Shown here in pieces: positions 8,281 through 17,395 of a stretch of DNA of 64,000 nt. Origin of the DNA: Paenibacillus glycinis (GTDB lineage: Bacteria > Bacillota > Bacilli > Paenibacillales > Paenibacillaceae); NCBI RefSeq assembly GCF_009909185.1, contig NZ_JAAAMV010000004.1:62001-126000 (forward strand), given 5' to 3'. The position numbers and the translations under genes were made by a program. The notes beneath the pieces were generated by a model, which was given only the letters and a program-made list of their open reading frames with translations, was not told where the DNA came from and searched no databases. Every line of letters starts with the position of its first letter. Within the stretch, counting starts at the first letter, position 1.

Positions 8281-9372
8281 ATGCTCAAAAATTTACAAGT
8301 TCCCATTGTTTTCATTATAACGCATATGGGATTGATTTTCTTCCTGTATCCGACCGACCTCATCGCAAGCTCCAAGGAGACCCAGTGGGTGCCGATCTTC
8401 ACGGGATTTCTGTTTCAACTTGCGATCATGGCCGTGTACTTGAAAGGCATCCGCTTATTCGGCAATGAGAATATCATCCACGTGCTGATGAAGAAGAGCA
8501 GGTGGCTGGCTTGGGCAACGCTGCTGCCGGTCCTGCTGCACCTGGGGATCATCGCCGTCCTGACGGTCAGGATTTACGCGGAGATCATCTCGATTATTTT
8601 CCTATCGAATACGCCGCTTTGGATTCTCATGTGCCTGCTGATCACGATTCCGACTTACATTGTCATGCATGGGGGCGTGCGGGGGTTGATGAGAACCGGC
8701 TTGCTGCTAAGCCTCTTATTTCTCATTTCCATCTTGTTCGTGCTCGCGTACGCCTTCCAGAACATCGATCCGCGCTACGCGCTGCCGCTGCTTCCCGACG
8801 ATCCGAAGGACTTCTCGTTTTTTGTCCATCCTTCCTATTACAAATGCTTGTTCGCGTTCTCGGGCTGCTTCCTCTTCCTGGGGTTCGTGCCGCCCTACGT
8901 CGCCTATAAACCGAAAACCGTCTTTATCGCCAGCCTGCTGCTCCTGCCATTATTCCTGATGGCCGTCTATATCCCGATTCTGACGCTAGGTGAAGAAACC
9001 GCGAGACAGCTGGAATTCCCGTTTATTTTCACGATAGATACGATCGAGATCGATTGGCTGATGTTCGACCGGGTCACCATGTTCCTCGTGCTTAGCCTGC
9101 TGGCCTTCATCATGCTCTTCATCTCTCTGGTATTCTGGTTGCTGACCAACATCTTCCGGCACAGCATCAAGGACCTAAAGCCGAAAATCCTGGTTCCGCT
9201 CGTCTCCGTCCTGACATTCGGCGTATGCCTGTTTATCCCCGACTTGGAAACAACCGAGGAATTCCTCCAATGGGAAACCATCCTTCTAGGGTACGTATCG
9301 ATCGTCACGCCGCTTGTCGTTCTCTTTGCGGGGCGCCACCATTTCAAGCAAATGAAAAGGGAAATAAAATGA
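8281..9372 (+). CDS. Spore germinant receptor B subunit (endospore germination permease)
   Basis: 363-residue integral membrane protein of the amino acid-polyamine-organocation superfamily, with about ten hydrophobic segments beginning at FIITHMGLIFFLYP. In the receptor complex this subunit binds germinant. The ATG at 8281 lies one base after the A subunit stop and is preceded by AAAGGTGA; longer in-frame extensions would overlap the A gene. Its end overlaps the C subunit start (ATGA), showing coupled translation. Confidence 0.9.
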   Translation: MLKNLQVPIVFIITHMGLIFFLYPTDLIASSKETQWVPIFTGFLFQLAIMAVYLKGIRLFGNENIIHVLMKKSRWLAWATLLPVLLHLGIIAVLTVRIYAEIISIIFLSNTPLWILMCLLITIPTYIVMHGGVRGLMRTGLLLSLLFLISILFVLAYAFQNIDPRYALPLLPDDPKDFSFFVHPSYYKCLFAFSGCFLFLGFVPPYVAYKPKTVFIASLLLLPLFLMAVYIPILTLGEETARQLEFPFIFTIDTIEIDWLMFDRVTMFLVLSLLAFIMLFISLVFWLLTNIFRHSIKDLKPKILVPLVSVLTFGVCLFIPDLETTEEFLQWETILLGYVSIVTPLVVLFAGRHHFKQMKREIK

Positions 9373-10433
9373 AGATGATGCTAATGCGGATGGTTGCGGT
9401 CGTCTTGCTCTTCTTGCTCAGCGGCTGTTGGGACAACAAAGACATCAATCACCGTTCTTTGCCGATCGCCATGGGCGTTTCGTACAATCAGGGAAGCTAC
9501 ACGATCTATTTGGATATTCCGAGCGTGACCGAGGACGAGGAGAAAATCCAGATCATCTCCGATCACGGAGACTCCATCAACGAAGTCATCGACCACATCA
9601 GCATGAACATGGAGAGCCAGGTCGACTTGCTCCACTTGAAAGTGATCCTTGTCGATAAGGCATTCGCGAAGCATGGCTTATCCGAAGGCATCGCGAGTAT
9701 CATTCGTTCGAGGTATATCGCGCCTAAAACGATGTTCGTCATTTGCGACGAGCCGCTCGACCATTTCTTCCAGCATATCGATGCCAGCTCGACGGACGAC
9801 GGCACGGCCATCTACGACTATTTCCAGAAAAACGCCGGGTGGAGCCCGGACATCGCCTACACGCCGACCTGGCGGATCTTCAGAAGCATCCATTCCTACA
9901 CCAACGATGTCGTCATTCCCATGATCAAATCCGGCGATTCGACGGTGATCAAGAGCACGGGCTCGGCCATCATGAAGAACGGCAAAATGGTGGGAAAACT
10001 GACCAACGAGGAAACCTTGCTCTACAATGTATTCAACGGCGTGAACACCCAGGGGAAAATCGAAGTGATGGGCCATGCCACCGTCCAGATCGTCAGCAGC
10101 CGCATCGGAAACCGAAGCAGCCTCGAGCAAGACCAGCCCCGTCTGAGAAGCACGGTCCATCTCAAAATCACCGTGATGGACACCCGGGGGAACCCTTCGA
10201 TGGTGCTGATCAAGAAGGAGCTGCAGGAACTCGTAACGCGGGAATTCATGCTATTGTTCCAGAAGGTGCAGAAAGCGGGTGCCGATGTCTTCGGGCTCGG
10301 CCAGCATTTCCGCGATGATCTGACCCGTCCGCAGCTGGCTCGCTGGCGAACCGATTATTTGCCGAATATGAAGGTGGACCTCCATGTGAAAACCATCGTG
10401 CGGAACACCGGGAATTTGAAGGCGCGGAAATAA
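9369..10433 (+). CDS. Spore germinant receptor C subunit (Ger(x)C lipoprotein)
   Basis: 354-residue lipoprotein of the germinant receptor. The signal peptide MKMMLMRMVAVVLLFLLSGC ends in the lipobox, followed by WDNKDINHRSLPIAMGV, the family hallmark (C-W-D-x-x-[DE]-[IL]). The ATG at 9369 overlaps the B subunit stop by four bases. Completes a full A-B-C operon; the germinant cannot be predicted. Confidence 0.93.
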   Translation: MKMMLMRMVAVVLLFLLSGCWDNKDINHRSLPIAMGVSYNQGSYTIYLDIPSVTEDEEKIQIISDHGDSINEVIDHISMNMESQVDLLHLKVILVDKAFAKHGLSEGIASIIRSRYIAPKTMFVICDEPLDHFFQHIDASSTDDGTAIYDYFQKNAGWSPDIAYTPTWRIFRSIHSYTNDVVIPMIKSGDSTVIKSTGSAIMKNGKMVGKLTNEETLLYNVFNGVNTQGKIEVMGHATVQIVSSRIGNRSSLEQDQPRLRSTVHLKITVMDTRGNPSMVLIKKELQELVTREFMLLFQKVQKAGADVFGLGQHFRDDLTRPQLARWRTDYLPNMKVDLHVKTIVRNTGNLKARK

Positions 10434-10461
10434 AGAAAGGCGTCGGTATGCGACCGGATAT

Positions 10462-10505
10462 TGCGGCGGGCATGCGGCTCCGGAAAGTGCGGCGAGCATG
10501 CGGCT
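10462..10505. repeat. Short direct repeat between convergent genes
   Basis: Two 18-base copies of TGCGGCGRGCATGCGGCT (10462-10479 and 10488-10505) with a 26-base period sit between the gerC-type gene and the convergent gene at 10519. No role is apparent. Confidence 0.6.
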
Positions 10506-10518
10506 GCCGGCTGGTTGC

Positions 10519-11157
10519 TCAGGCGGGCGTCCGGTCCGAATCGGCATCGGGGGCCGCGCCGCCGCGGAATAGGTCCATGACGGCCTGCGACAACCCTTCG
10601 CCGTCGAAGGCCAGTTGGAAGCTGCTCGCCTGCCCGCCGCTCGCGACGGTGACTTTCGCCGTATTCTCGCGCACCCATTCGACTTGAATGTCCGCCGCTT
10701 TAATCGGGCTGCCCGGCGCATCGAACGCGGCGAAGGCCCCGTCCGCCGTTCGGATAAAGCAGCGGCTCTCGACTTGGTAGGCTCTGATGACGACGGAGCC
10801 TTCCGCCTCTTCCTGCTCGAGCAGGAGCTGGTACCGATGGGTGGGGGAACTGAAATAATAACGGTCGCCCGGGGACTGCATCGCGGCGCCGAAGACGGGC
10901 GACTGATACTCCGCTATCAGGATCGCCGCGCCGATCGCCAGCAGCATCGCGTGATAGCGCCCTTTCGCCGCGTACTTATGAAGAATCAGGACGCCGACCA
11001 GGATGCAATCCAAGGTCAGCACGTACTCGACCCAATCCAGAAACGACTCGTTCAGGAGCGCATATCCCCAGCGTTCTTCGATCCATCGAACGGCCATTCT
11101 GGATACGATTCCGACTGCCCCGATCAAACACAAGATCTGAATCAGCATTTTCTTCAT
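10519..11157 (-). CDS. Hypothetical membrane protein
   Basis: 212 residues with three hydrophobic segments in the first half (from MKKMLIQILCLIGAVGIVS to AMLLAIGAAILIAE) and a soluble C-terminal half from about residue 100, rich in beta-strand-like sequence (YQLLLEQEEAEGSVVIRAY). The start at 11157 has GGAGG seven bases upstream; the longer frame to 11331 lacks such a site. No family recognised. It is divergent from the transferase gene at 11350. Confidence 0.65.
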   Translation of the reverse strand: MKKMLIQILCLIGAVGIVSRMAVRWIEERWGYALLNESFLDWVEYVLTLDCILVGVLILHKYAAKGRYHAMLLAIGAAILIAEYQSPVFGAAMQSPGDRYYFSSPTHRYQLLLEQEEAEGSVVIRAYQVESRCFIRTADGAFAAFDAPGSPIKAADIQVEWVRENTAKVTVASGGQASSFQLAFDGEGLSQAVMDLFRGGAAPDADSDRTPA

Positions 11158-11349
11158 AGGGACCTCCGAGGGATGGGATGAGGTGGTGTCGATTATCCCC
11201 ACTTCTCTATCCATTTTAGCATAATATGGAATAAGAAATATCCACAATTCGGTAACCTTTTGCCGAATAAGATCGTTAATAAGAAGAGAATAGCCGTTAG
11301 GCAATTGGCGCATCCTGAACGTGACATCCAAAACCTGGCATTGGGGCTG

Positions 11350-12315
11350 ATGATCATTTCATACGTTATCGCTTTCGCCGTATCGTTCTTTATCGTCTAT
11401 CTGTTGATTCCGCCGCTCGGGAGGCTGGCGTTCCGGCTTGATTTCGTGGACAAGCCCCGGGAGAACGTCGAGCGCAAAATCCACCGCAAACCGATCCCGC
11501 TGACGGCCAGCTACGCCATCTTCGCGGGTTTTATCGTGACGTACCTGTTCTATCTGAAGGGGTTCACGCTCCAGACGGGGGCCATCGTCCTGGGCTCCGT
11601 CCTGCTGATCGCCATCGGCACGGTCGACGATTGGTACAAGACGCACGGGAAGGATTTCCCGACCCTGCCGAAGTTTCTGGTCCAGATCTCCGCGGCGGTC
11701 GTGGTCTACGCGTCCGGCATTACGTTCAGCGGGTTCTACAATCCCATCAGCGGGGCGTTCGTGAATCTGCCGGAAGTGCTGCAGTTCCTGCTGACGATCC
11801 TGTGGATCTTCGGCGTGACGACGGTCATTAATTTCTCCGACGGCATGGACGGGCTGGCCGGGGGACTCTCGGCGATATCCGCCGGCACGCTGTTCGTGGT
11901 CGCCCTGGCGATGGGGCAGTCGGACTCCGCCATGATGGCGATCATTCTGGTCGGCGTCACGATCGCGTACCTGCGCTACAACAAGCCGCCGGCGCAGGTG
12001 TTCATGGGAGATGCGGGCGCGACCTTCCTCGGGTTCATCCTCGCGGTCATCGCGCTCGACGGCGCCTTCAAGCAGGCGACGGTGCTCTCGATCCTGATTC
12101 CGATCCTGGCGCTCGGCGTGCCGATCTTCGATAATATCTTCGTGGTGATCAAACGCTTCCTCGGCGGCAAACCGATCTATCAAGCCGATGCCAGCCAAGC
12201 GCATTACCGCCTGCTCCGGGCGGGCTTAAGCCCGAAGCAAGCCGTGATGTTCCTGTACCTGATCAGCGGCTGCCTAAGCCTGTCCTCGATTATCCTGCTC
12301 ATGCTGCAGGTCTAG
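11350..12315 (+). CDS. MraY/WecA/TagO-family phospho-sugar transferase
   Basis: 321-residue polytopic enzyme that would transfer a sugar-1-phosphate from a UDP-sugar to undecaprenyl phosphate, starting wall polymer or exopolysaccharide synthesis. Visible motifs: VDKPRENVERKIHRKPIP after helix 1, GTVDDWYKTHGK (Mg-binding DD), NFSDGMDGLAGG and VFMGDAGATFLG. The usual HxHH motif is replaced by QAHY in DASQAHYRLLRAG. The ATG at 11350 places helix 1 as in TagO; a TTG at 11260 would add 30 residues and has only a weak ribosome binding site. Confidence 0.85.
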   Translation: MIISYVIAFAVSFFIVYLLIPPLGRLAFRLDFVDKPRENVERKIHRKPIPLTASYAIFAGFIVTYLFYLKGFTLQTGAIVLGSVLLIAIGTVDDWYKTHGKDFPTLPKFLVQISAAVVVYASGITFSGFYNPISGAFVNLPEVLQFLLTILWIFGVTTVINFSDGMDGLAGGLSAISAGTLFVVALAMGQSDSAMMAIILVGVTIAYLRYNKPPAQVFMGDAGATFLGFILAVIALDGAFKQATVLSILIPILALGVPIFDNIFVVIKRFLGGKPIYQADASQAHYRLLRAGLSPKQAVMFLYLISGCLSLSSIILLMLQV

Positions 12316-12338
12316 CTTCGCATCTCAAAGACATGCCA

Positions 12339-12387
12339 AAGAGGCTGACCGGCCCGATCATCCTACGATGACGGCGGTCAGCCTCTT
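12339..12387 (+). terminator. Hairpin after the TagO-like gene
   Basis: A 13-bp perfect inverted repeat (AAGAGGCTGACCG ... CGGTCAGCCTCTT) with a 23-base loop lies 24 bases after the stop. There is no T run after it. Confidence 0.5.
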
Positions 12388-12437
12388 CTCGTGCGCGTGC
12401 GGCGGGGCTGAGCGCGGCGAACACGAATTCCCGACTA

Positions 12438-12480
12438 CGCAAAGAAGCACGCTCCTTCGCCGGGAATGTGCTTCTTTGCG
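12438..12480 (-). terminator. Hairpin after the small membrane protein gene
   Basis: A 13-bp perfect inverted repeat (CGCAAAGAAGCAC ... GTGCTTCTTTGCG) with a 17-base loop ends four bases from the stop of the minus-strand gene at 12484. It lacks a T tract outside the stem. Confidence 0.5.
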
Positions 12481-12483
12481 AGG

Positions 12484-12774
12484 TCAGGCATTCGCGAGAA
12501 CCGTCCACGCGACTGCCGCCGCCAACGCGGCGCAAGCCCAGAAGAGGTGATAGCCGATCCGAAAAGAGCGGCTTTGGAACGCCTGCTTCCGAATCATGAT
12601 CTCGTTCGCGACGAAGACGCCGATGCCGATCATCGCATAGCCGCCATAGATCGCCACGATCGTCGCGGCCGGCTCGCCCGTATCGTTGAAGGCGAACGCG
12701 ACGGGCAATAACAGCAGGAACCCGAGTGCCTCAAGAATGGACACTACTCGAATGACGTAAGGCAGAATCTTCAT
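12484..12774 (-). CDS. Hypothetical small membrane protein
   Basis: 96 residues with three predicted membrane segments (about residues 5-28, 36-56 and 75-93). The ATG is preceded by GGGAGGTG. No signature recognised. It stands alone, pointing toward the TagO-like gene. Confidence 0.65.
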   Translation of the reverse strand: MKILPYVIRVVSILEALGFLLLLPVAFAFNDTGEPAATIVAIYGGYAMIGIGVFVANEIMIRKQAFQSRSFRIGYHLFWACAALAAAVAWTVLANA

Positions 12775-12808
12775 GATGCACCTCCCGGGCGGTCAATCCT
12801 CTTGACGG

Positions 12809-13366
12809 TCAATCTACCTTTATTACCCCGCTGCCCGCGATGTAATCGGCTTGATCGGCGTAATCCCGCTCCGCATAGTGAAAGGACAGCCAAGCATAGT
12901 TGGATAGCCCCAACAATTCGGCAAACGAGTAAGCCGGTTCCAGCTCCGACACTTCCTCGAAGTCCGCGGGCGCGAGCAGACGAGCGATCTCGGCTTCCTT
13001 GATCGCCTGCTCCCGTTCCAGCTTGCGGTTAAGCACCTCCAGCAGAGCGGGCAAGTTCGTTTCGCCGTCCCGGTTGACGATATCTTCTTCGTTCCAATCG
13101 CACTCGTAGGAAGAAACGAGCGTGTCGCGCTCATATAACGCAAACGACCAGCCATGGTCTTCGGCAAAAACATAGTGCAGCAGAACGCCGGCATTGTGCC
13201 GGATCAGGTCGGCGTTCGGCGTATAAATCGGATGGTCCGGCAGCATCGTCACCCAATCGTTGGCCGCGGGAAATACCAATCCCCCTTGTCCGGCCCGTTT
13301 CAGCAGGTCGATGCCTTCCTGTTCGCTGCGCCCGATCAGATGATAGCTTTCGCTGAATTCGCTCAT
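12809..13366 (-). CDS. Hypothetical soluble protein
   Basis: 185 residues, acidic and rich in aromatic residues, with no signal or membrane segment. The ATG at 13366 follows a GGGGGGAT ribosome binding site; the frame extends to 13438 without a better start. The middle part (ALLEVLNRKLEREQAIKEAE) is probably a long helix. I do not recognise the family. It lies 34 bases upstream of the small membrane protein gene and may be cotranscribed with it. Confidence 0.6.
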   Translation of the reverse strand: MSEFSESYHLIGRSEQEGIDLLKRAGQGGLVFPAANDWVTMLPDHPIYTPNADLIRHNAGVLLHYVFAEDHGWSFALYERDTLVSSYECDWNEEDIVNRDGETNLPALLEVLNRKLEREQAIKEAEIARLLAPADFEEVSELEPAYSFAELLGLSNYAWLSFHYAERDYADQADYIAGSGVIKVD

Positions 13367-13555
13367 GGCGATCCCCCCGTATGATCGAAAATGGACAACC
13401 CTACTCTGCTTGAACCGTCGCAGCCCCGCGGCCGGCATGCTTTCTTGAAACCCGCGGCATGAACTGTCGACGACCTATTTTAGCATAACTTGGGAAATTG
13501 CGATGGGTAGATTTCGTTAAGGCATTATCGTTGTTGTCTTCTCGCCGGCAAGCGC

Positions 13556-13596
13556 AAAAAAGCCCGGCTCGCGGACTCTCGTCCACGCGCCGGGCT
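13556..13596 (-). terminator. Intrinsic terminator of the second sugar-transport operon
   Basis: Minus strand: AGCCCGGC, an inner GGAC/GTCC stem, GCCGGGCT, then six T. It lies 13 bases after the stop of the last permease. Confidence 0.85.
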
Positions 13597-13608
13597 CCGC
13601 CGACCAAG

Positions 13609-14493
13609 TTACTCCTTCACGCTGCCCAGCACGATTCCTTTCATGAAAAACCGCTGCAGGAACGGGTACACGAGCAGGATCGGCAGCGCGCCGAGGAAGA
13701 TTTGCGCCGCCTTGGCCGTGCGGTCGTTGACTTCTGCGAGCGACTTCATGTCCGACGAGGACATCAGCGTCAGGTCGCGGTTGATGACGACGGTCTGCAG
13801 GTAGCTCTGCAGCGGGTAATGGTCCGGCGAGTTCATGTAGATGATGCCGTCGAACCAGGAGTTCCAGTGGCCGACCGTCGCGAACAGCGTGATCGTCGCA
13901 AGCGCCGGGAGCGACAGCGGGAGGTAGATGCGCCACAGCGTCGTCCAGTGGCCGGCCCCGTCCATGAACGCCGCCTCTTCCAGCTCCTTCGGCAGGCCGC
14001 GGAAGAAGTTGAGCAGCAGGATGACGTTGAAGACCGGCACGGCGCCCGGCAGGATCATCGCCCACAGACTGTCCATGATGCCCGTGTATTTGACCGTCAT
14101 GTAGAGCGGGATGAGCCCGCCGCCGAACAGGATCGTCACGACGAACACCCAGGCGTAGAACGTGCGCATGGGAAATTTCTTGGTTTCCTTCGCGAGCGGA
14201 TAGGCGACGAGCACCGTCAGCAGCATGTTGACCGGCACGCCGACGCCGACCCGTTTCAGCGTCACGACGATCGATTTCCAGAACGCCGCTTTATGCGTGA
14301 CGAAATCATAGGAGCTCAGCGTAAACTGCACCGGCCAAAGCTTGACGTATCCCGCTTGGGCGGCGTTGCTCGAGCTGAACGACAAGGCCAGCACGTGAAT
14401 GATCGGCAGGATGCACAGGATCCCCAGGAAAGCCAGGAACACGTAATTGAACGACAGAAACAACCGGCGGCTGAACGTATAATGCTCCAGCAT
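13609..14493 (-). CDS. Carbohydrate ABC transporter permease, LplC/YtcP type
   Basis: 294-residue permease, last gene of the second importer operon. Six hydrophobic helices are visible. The coupling loop LEEAAFMDGAGHWTTLWRIY lies near residues 170-190. The C-terminal stretch AQIFLGALPILLVYPFLQRF, then a GIVLGSVKE tail, is typical of this subgroup. It is 18 bases downstream of the partner permease and followed by a strong terminator. The LplC/YtcP subgroup often serves complex plant or host glycan oligosaccharides; the substrate here is unknown. Confidence 0.92.
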   Translation of the reverse strand: MLEHYTFSRRLFLSFNYVFLAFLGILCILPIIHVLALSFSSSNAAQAGYVKLWPVQFTLSSYDFVTHKAAFWKSIVVTLKRVGVGVPVNMLLTVLVAYPLAKETKKFPMRTFYAWVFVVTILFGGGLIPLYMTVKYTGIMDSLWAMILPGAVPVFNVILLLNFFRGLPKELEEAAFMDGAGHWTTLWRIYLPLSLPALATITLFATVGHWNSWFDGIIYMNSPDHYPLQSYLQTVVINRDLTLMSSSDMKSLAEVNDRTAKAAQIFLGALPILLVYPFLQRFFMKGIVLGSVKE

Positions 14494-14511
14494 GCATACC
14501 CGCTCCTTTCG

Positions 14512-15411
14512 CTAGAAAATCCGGTATTTGGCGAACCGGTAGGCCAGATAATACGACGCGGAGATGAAGATCAGCGAGACGACCGATTTGAACACCCCGA
14601 CCGCCGTCGCGACGCCGAACTGCGAATCGACGAGGCCGATCCGGTAGACGAACGTGTCGATGATGTCCCCCGATTCGTACACCTGCGGGCTATATAAATT
14701 AAACACCTGGTCGAACCCGGCGTTTAACACGTTTCCAAGGCTTAAGGTCGTCAGCAGGACGATGATCGGCATCATGCCAGGCAAAGTCACGTGCTGCGTC
14801 TGCTTCCAGCGTCCGGCGCCGTCCACGATCGCCGCTTCGTAGAGCGACGGGTTGATGCTGGTCAAAGCGGCCAGATACACGATCGTATTGAAGCCGAATT
14901 CCTTCCACGTATCCGTGGCCACGAGCACGTACCGGAACCAGCCGTTGTCCCCGAGAAAATAAATCGGCTGAATGCCGAACCAGCCCAGCACCTGATTGAC
15001 GATGCCGTCCGTCGGCGACAGGATATCGATCAGAATGCCGCCGAGAATGATCCACGACAAAAAGTGGGGCAAGTAAATGACGGTCTGAATGCCGCGCTTG
15101 AACACTTCCTTGCGCACTTCGTTCAGCAGCAGCGCGGTCACGATCGGGGCCACGAGCCCGACGACGATTTTCATGAGCGCGATCAGCACGGTATTGATGA
15201 TGATCCGGCTGGATTCCGGCATTTCCAGGACATAGCGGAAATTATCGAGGCCCGCCCATTTGGAATGGAAGATGCCCCTGGCCGGCACGAATTTCTCGAA
15301 AGCGATGACGAGCCCCAGCATCGGGCCGTAGCAGTAAACGACGACGAGGACGAGTCCCGGCAAAATCATCAGGTGCAGCGGGAGCCGCTCGCTCTTTTTT
15401 TTCCATGACAT
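14512..15411 (-). CDS. Carbohydrate ABC transporter permease, LplB type
   Basis: 299-residue permease partner. N-terminus LHLMILPGLVLVVVYCYGPM then LGLVIAFEKF, a signature of the LplB group. The coupling loop YEAAIVDGAGRWKQTQHVTL lies near residues 190-210. The ATG is preceded by GGAGGAAC. It sits between the binding protein gene and the LplC-type permease gene. No ATPase gene is nearby. Confidence 0.92.
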   Translation of the reverse strand: MSWKKKSERLPLHLMILPGLVLVVVYCYGPMLGLVIAFEKFVPARGIFHSKWAGLDNFRYVLEMPESSRIIINTVLIALMKIVVGLVAPIVTALLLNEVRKEVFKRGIQTVIYLPHFLSWIILGGILIDILSPTDGIVNQVLGWFGIQPIYFLGDNGWFRYVLVATDTWKEFGFNTIVYLAALTSINPSLYEAAIVDGAGRWKQTQHVTLPGMMPIIVLLTTLSLGNVLNAGFDQVFNLYSPQVYESGDIIDTFVYRIGLVDSQFGVATAVGVFKSVVSLIFISASYYLAYRFAKYRIF

Positions 15412-15501
15412 GGCGTTGTTCCTCCCTGCTCCGCTTCATTCGACAGGCAACGGCAGGCAGGAGGAATCGCGTTCCCCCCGCGTGCTGCCCGTTTACGCCT
15501 C

Positions 15502-17271
15502 TTATTTGTTTTTCGCCCAGTCGTTGACTTCCTGCGTGATCTGGTCGCCGCCGAGCTTCTTCCACTCGGTCACGAATTTATCGAAGTTGTCGAGCGAGTC
15601 GCCCATGATGATCTTCGTGAACGTCTCGATCTCGCGCTTCTGCAGGTTGGAATCCTTCTCGACCATCGCCGGCGTCGGCGCGCCGAAGAACTCCGGCATC
15701 TTGAGCTGGCTGTTGCTGACGTAGCCGTCGATGACCTTGAACGAGCCTTCCTTCGCGAAGATCCGTTCGTACGCCCAGCCCAGCGGGTCTTTGCTCGTGC
15801 CGTCGAGGAATGCGGCGATCTTGCCGTAGTTGTCCTTCTCTTCCGGGTTGAGCTTCGACGTGTCCTTGCTGTCCATGGCGGCCGTCACGTGGAGGTAGAT
15901 GTCCAGGTTTTTGCGGGACGGCCATGCTTGGAACGGCATCATCTTGAATTTCTCGAAGCCGTCGCCCGTAAAGTAAGCCGCGTAATTCTCCGGCGTCGTC
16001 GTCTCGCCCCAGCCGGTCTCGACGAACAGGTTGATCGCCTTGAGCACCGCTTCCGGATGCGCGGCGCCTTTCTTCACGGCAAAATACTGCCCGGTCGCGA
16101 AGCCGACCTGCGGCGTCACCGGCTGATCGTCGTTCGAGACGAGCGGGAACGACTGCCACTGCGCGTTCGCGTTGTTCTTCTTGTTGTCCACGAGCGGGAA
16201 GAGCGGGTTCCACATCTGGCCGAATTCCATGCCGATGCGGTCGGAGGACGTCAGTTCGGCTTCCTTGCCGCCGTCCTTGACGCCGAATTCCTTGTCGATC
16301 TGGCCTTTCTTATACAACTCCTGCAAGGTGCCGAGCGCCGTCTTCATCTCGGGCTGAATGCTGCCGTATACGATATTGCCGCTCGCGTCCTTGATCCACT
16401 GCTTCGGATAGGCGTGGAAGCCGTTCAGAATGCCGGTAATATCGGCGAAGCCGCCGTAGAGGTCCTTGTTCATCGCGATGCCGTACGTATCGTTCTTGCC
16501 GTTGCCGTCCGGATCCTGCGTCGTGAACGCGTCCGAGATCTTCAGCACGTCGGCCATCGTCTTCGGCGGCTCGAGCCCCAGCTTGGTCAGCCAGTCGGTC
16601 CGAATCCAGATCATGCCCGCGCCGTCCATGGAGGAGCCGGTGTTCGGGATCGCCATCAGCTTGCCGCCGAAGGTCGCCGACGCCAGCGAGGACGGGCCGT
16701 CCTGGTTCAATATTTCCTTCAGGAAAGGCGAGGCGTACTTGTCGTAGACCGCCGTCAGGTCCTCCAGCTCGCCCGCGTCCTGCAGCTGCTGCAGCTGCTT
16801 CGCGTTGACCGGGATGACTTCCGGCAGGTCGCCGGAGGCGATGGAGACGTTCATCTTCTGCTCGCCTTGGCCGCCCGGCTGGTCGCCGCTGACGACCCAG
16901 TCGTACTTCATCTTGATGCCGAGTTTATCCTCGAGCGCCTTGGTCCACATGTTATTGTCGATCGTCTGGCCTTCCATGAACTTATAGGTGTCGTTGATGA
17001 TCCGCACGCTGGTCAGCGTGATCGGCGGGTCGTATTTGCCGAGGAACGGATCGGCTTCGGCCGGCGCGTTCGCGCCCGTATTCGTCGCGTCGGTCGTATC
17101 GGTCGTGTTCGTCGCGTTCGTCGTATTCGTCTCGTTCGTGGCATTGGAAGTATTGTTGCCCTTGGTGTCGGAAGCATTGTCCGTACCGTTGTCGTTCGAG
17201 CCGCAGGCGGTCGCCAAAATCAGCAGAGATGCCATGGCCGTCGCCGCCGTCCACTTTACAGTCTTTCGCAT
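15502..17271 (-). CDS. Extracellular solute-binding lipoprotein with Asn/Thr-rich linker (LipO type)
   Basis: 589-residue lipoprotein, large as expected for partners of LplB/LplC permeases. The signal peptide starts MRKTVKWTAATAMASLLILA and ends in the lipobox TAC. About 50 residues of Asn/Thr/Asp-rich low-complexity sequence follow before the folded domain (from about DPFLGKYDPPITLTSV). The start at 17271 has GGGGAGG at correct spacing; the upstream in-frame GTG at 17310 does not lead with the signal peptide. It follows the response regulator gene, which probably activates it. Confidence 0.92.
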   Translation of the reverse strand: MRKTVKWTAATAMASLLILATACGSNDNGTDNASDTKGNNTSNATNETNTTNATNTTDTTDATNTGANAPAEADPFLGKYDPPITLTSVRIINDTYKFMEGQTIDNNMWTKALEDKLGIKMKYDWVVSGDQPGGQGEQKMNVSIASGDLPEVIPVNAKQLQQLQDAGELEDLTAVYDKYASPFLKEILNQDGPSSLASATFGGKLMAIPNTGSSMDGAGMIWIRTDWLTKLGLEPPKTMADVLKISDAFTTQDPDGNGKNDTYGIAMNKDLYGGFADITGILNGFHAYPKQWIKDASGNIVYGSIQPEMKTALGTLQELYKKGQIDKEFGVKDGGKEAELTSSDRIGMEFGQMWNPLFPLVDNKKNNANAQWQSFPLVSNDDQPVTPQVGFATGQYFAVKKGAAHPEAVLKAINLFVETGWGETTTPENYAAYFTGDGFEKFKMMPFQAWPSRKNLDIYLHVTAAMDSKDTSKLNPEEKDNYGKIAAFLDGTSKDPLGWAYERIFAKEGSFKVIDGYVSNSQLKMPEFFGAPTPAMVEKDSNLQKREIETFTKIIMGDSLDNFDKFVTEWKKLGGDQITQEVNDWAKNK

Positions 17272-17313
17272 GCTTGAATCCTCCCCTTTGATCGCAATCT
17301 CCCTTTCCATCCC

Positions 17314-17361
17314 AGTATAGAAGACAGCGCTTTCATATCTCTATGGAACAATCTATAGATT
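17314..17361 (-). promoter_or_regulatory. Promoter region of the binding protein with an upstream palindrome
   Basis: On the minus strand a TATACT -10 box (17319-17314) has no good -35 partner, suggesting activator dependence. The 12-bp perfect palindrome AATCTATAGATT (17350-17361) lies about 30 bases further upstream, in the area where an AraC-type activator such as the adjacent regulator could bind. The link is inferred. Confidence 0.4.
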
Positions 17362-17395
17362 CCTTCTCTCCTGTATAGAAAGTGGGAAGCCCGGG

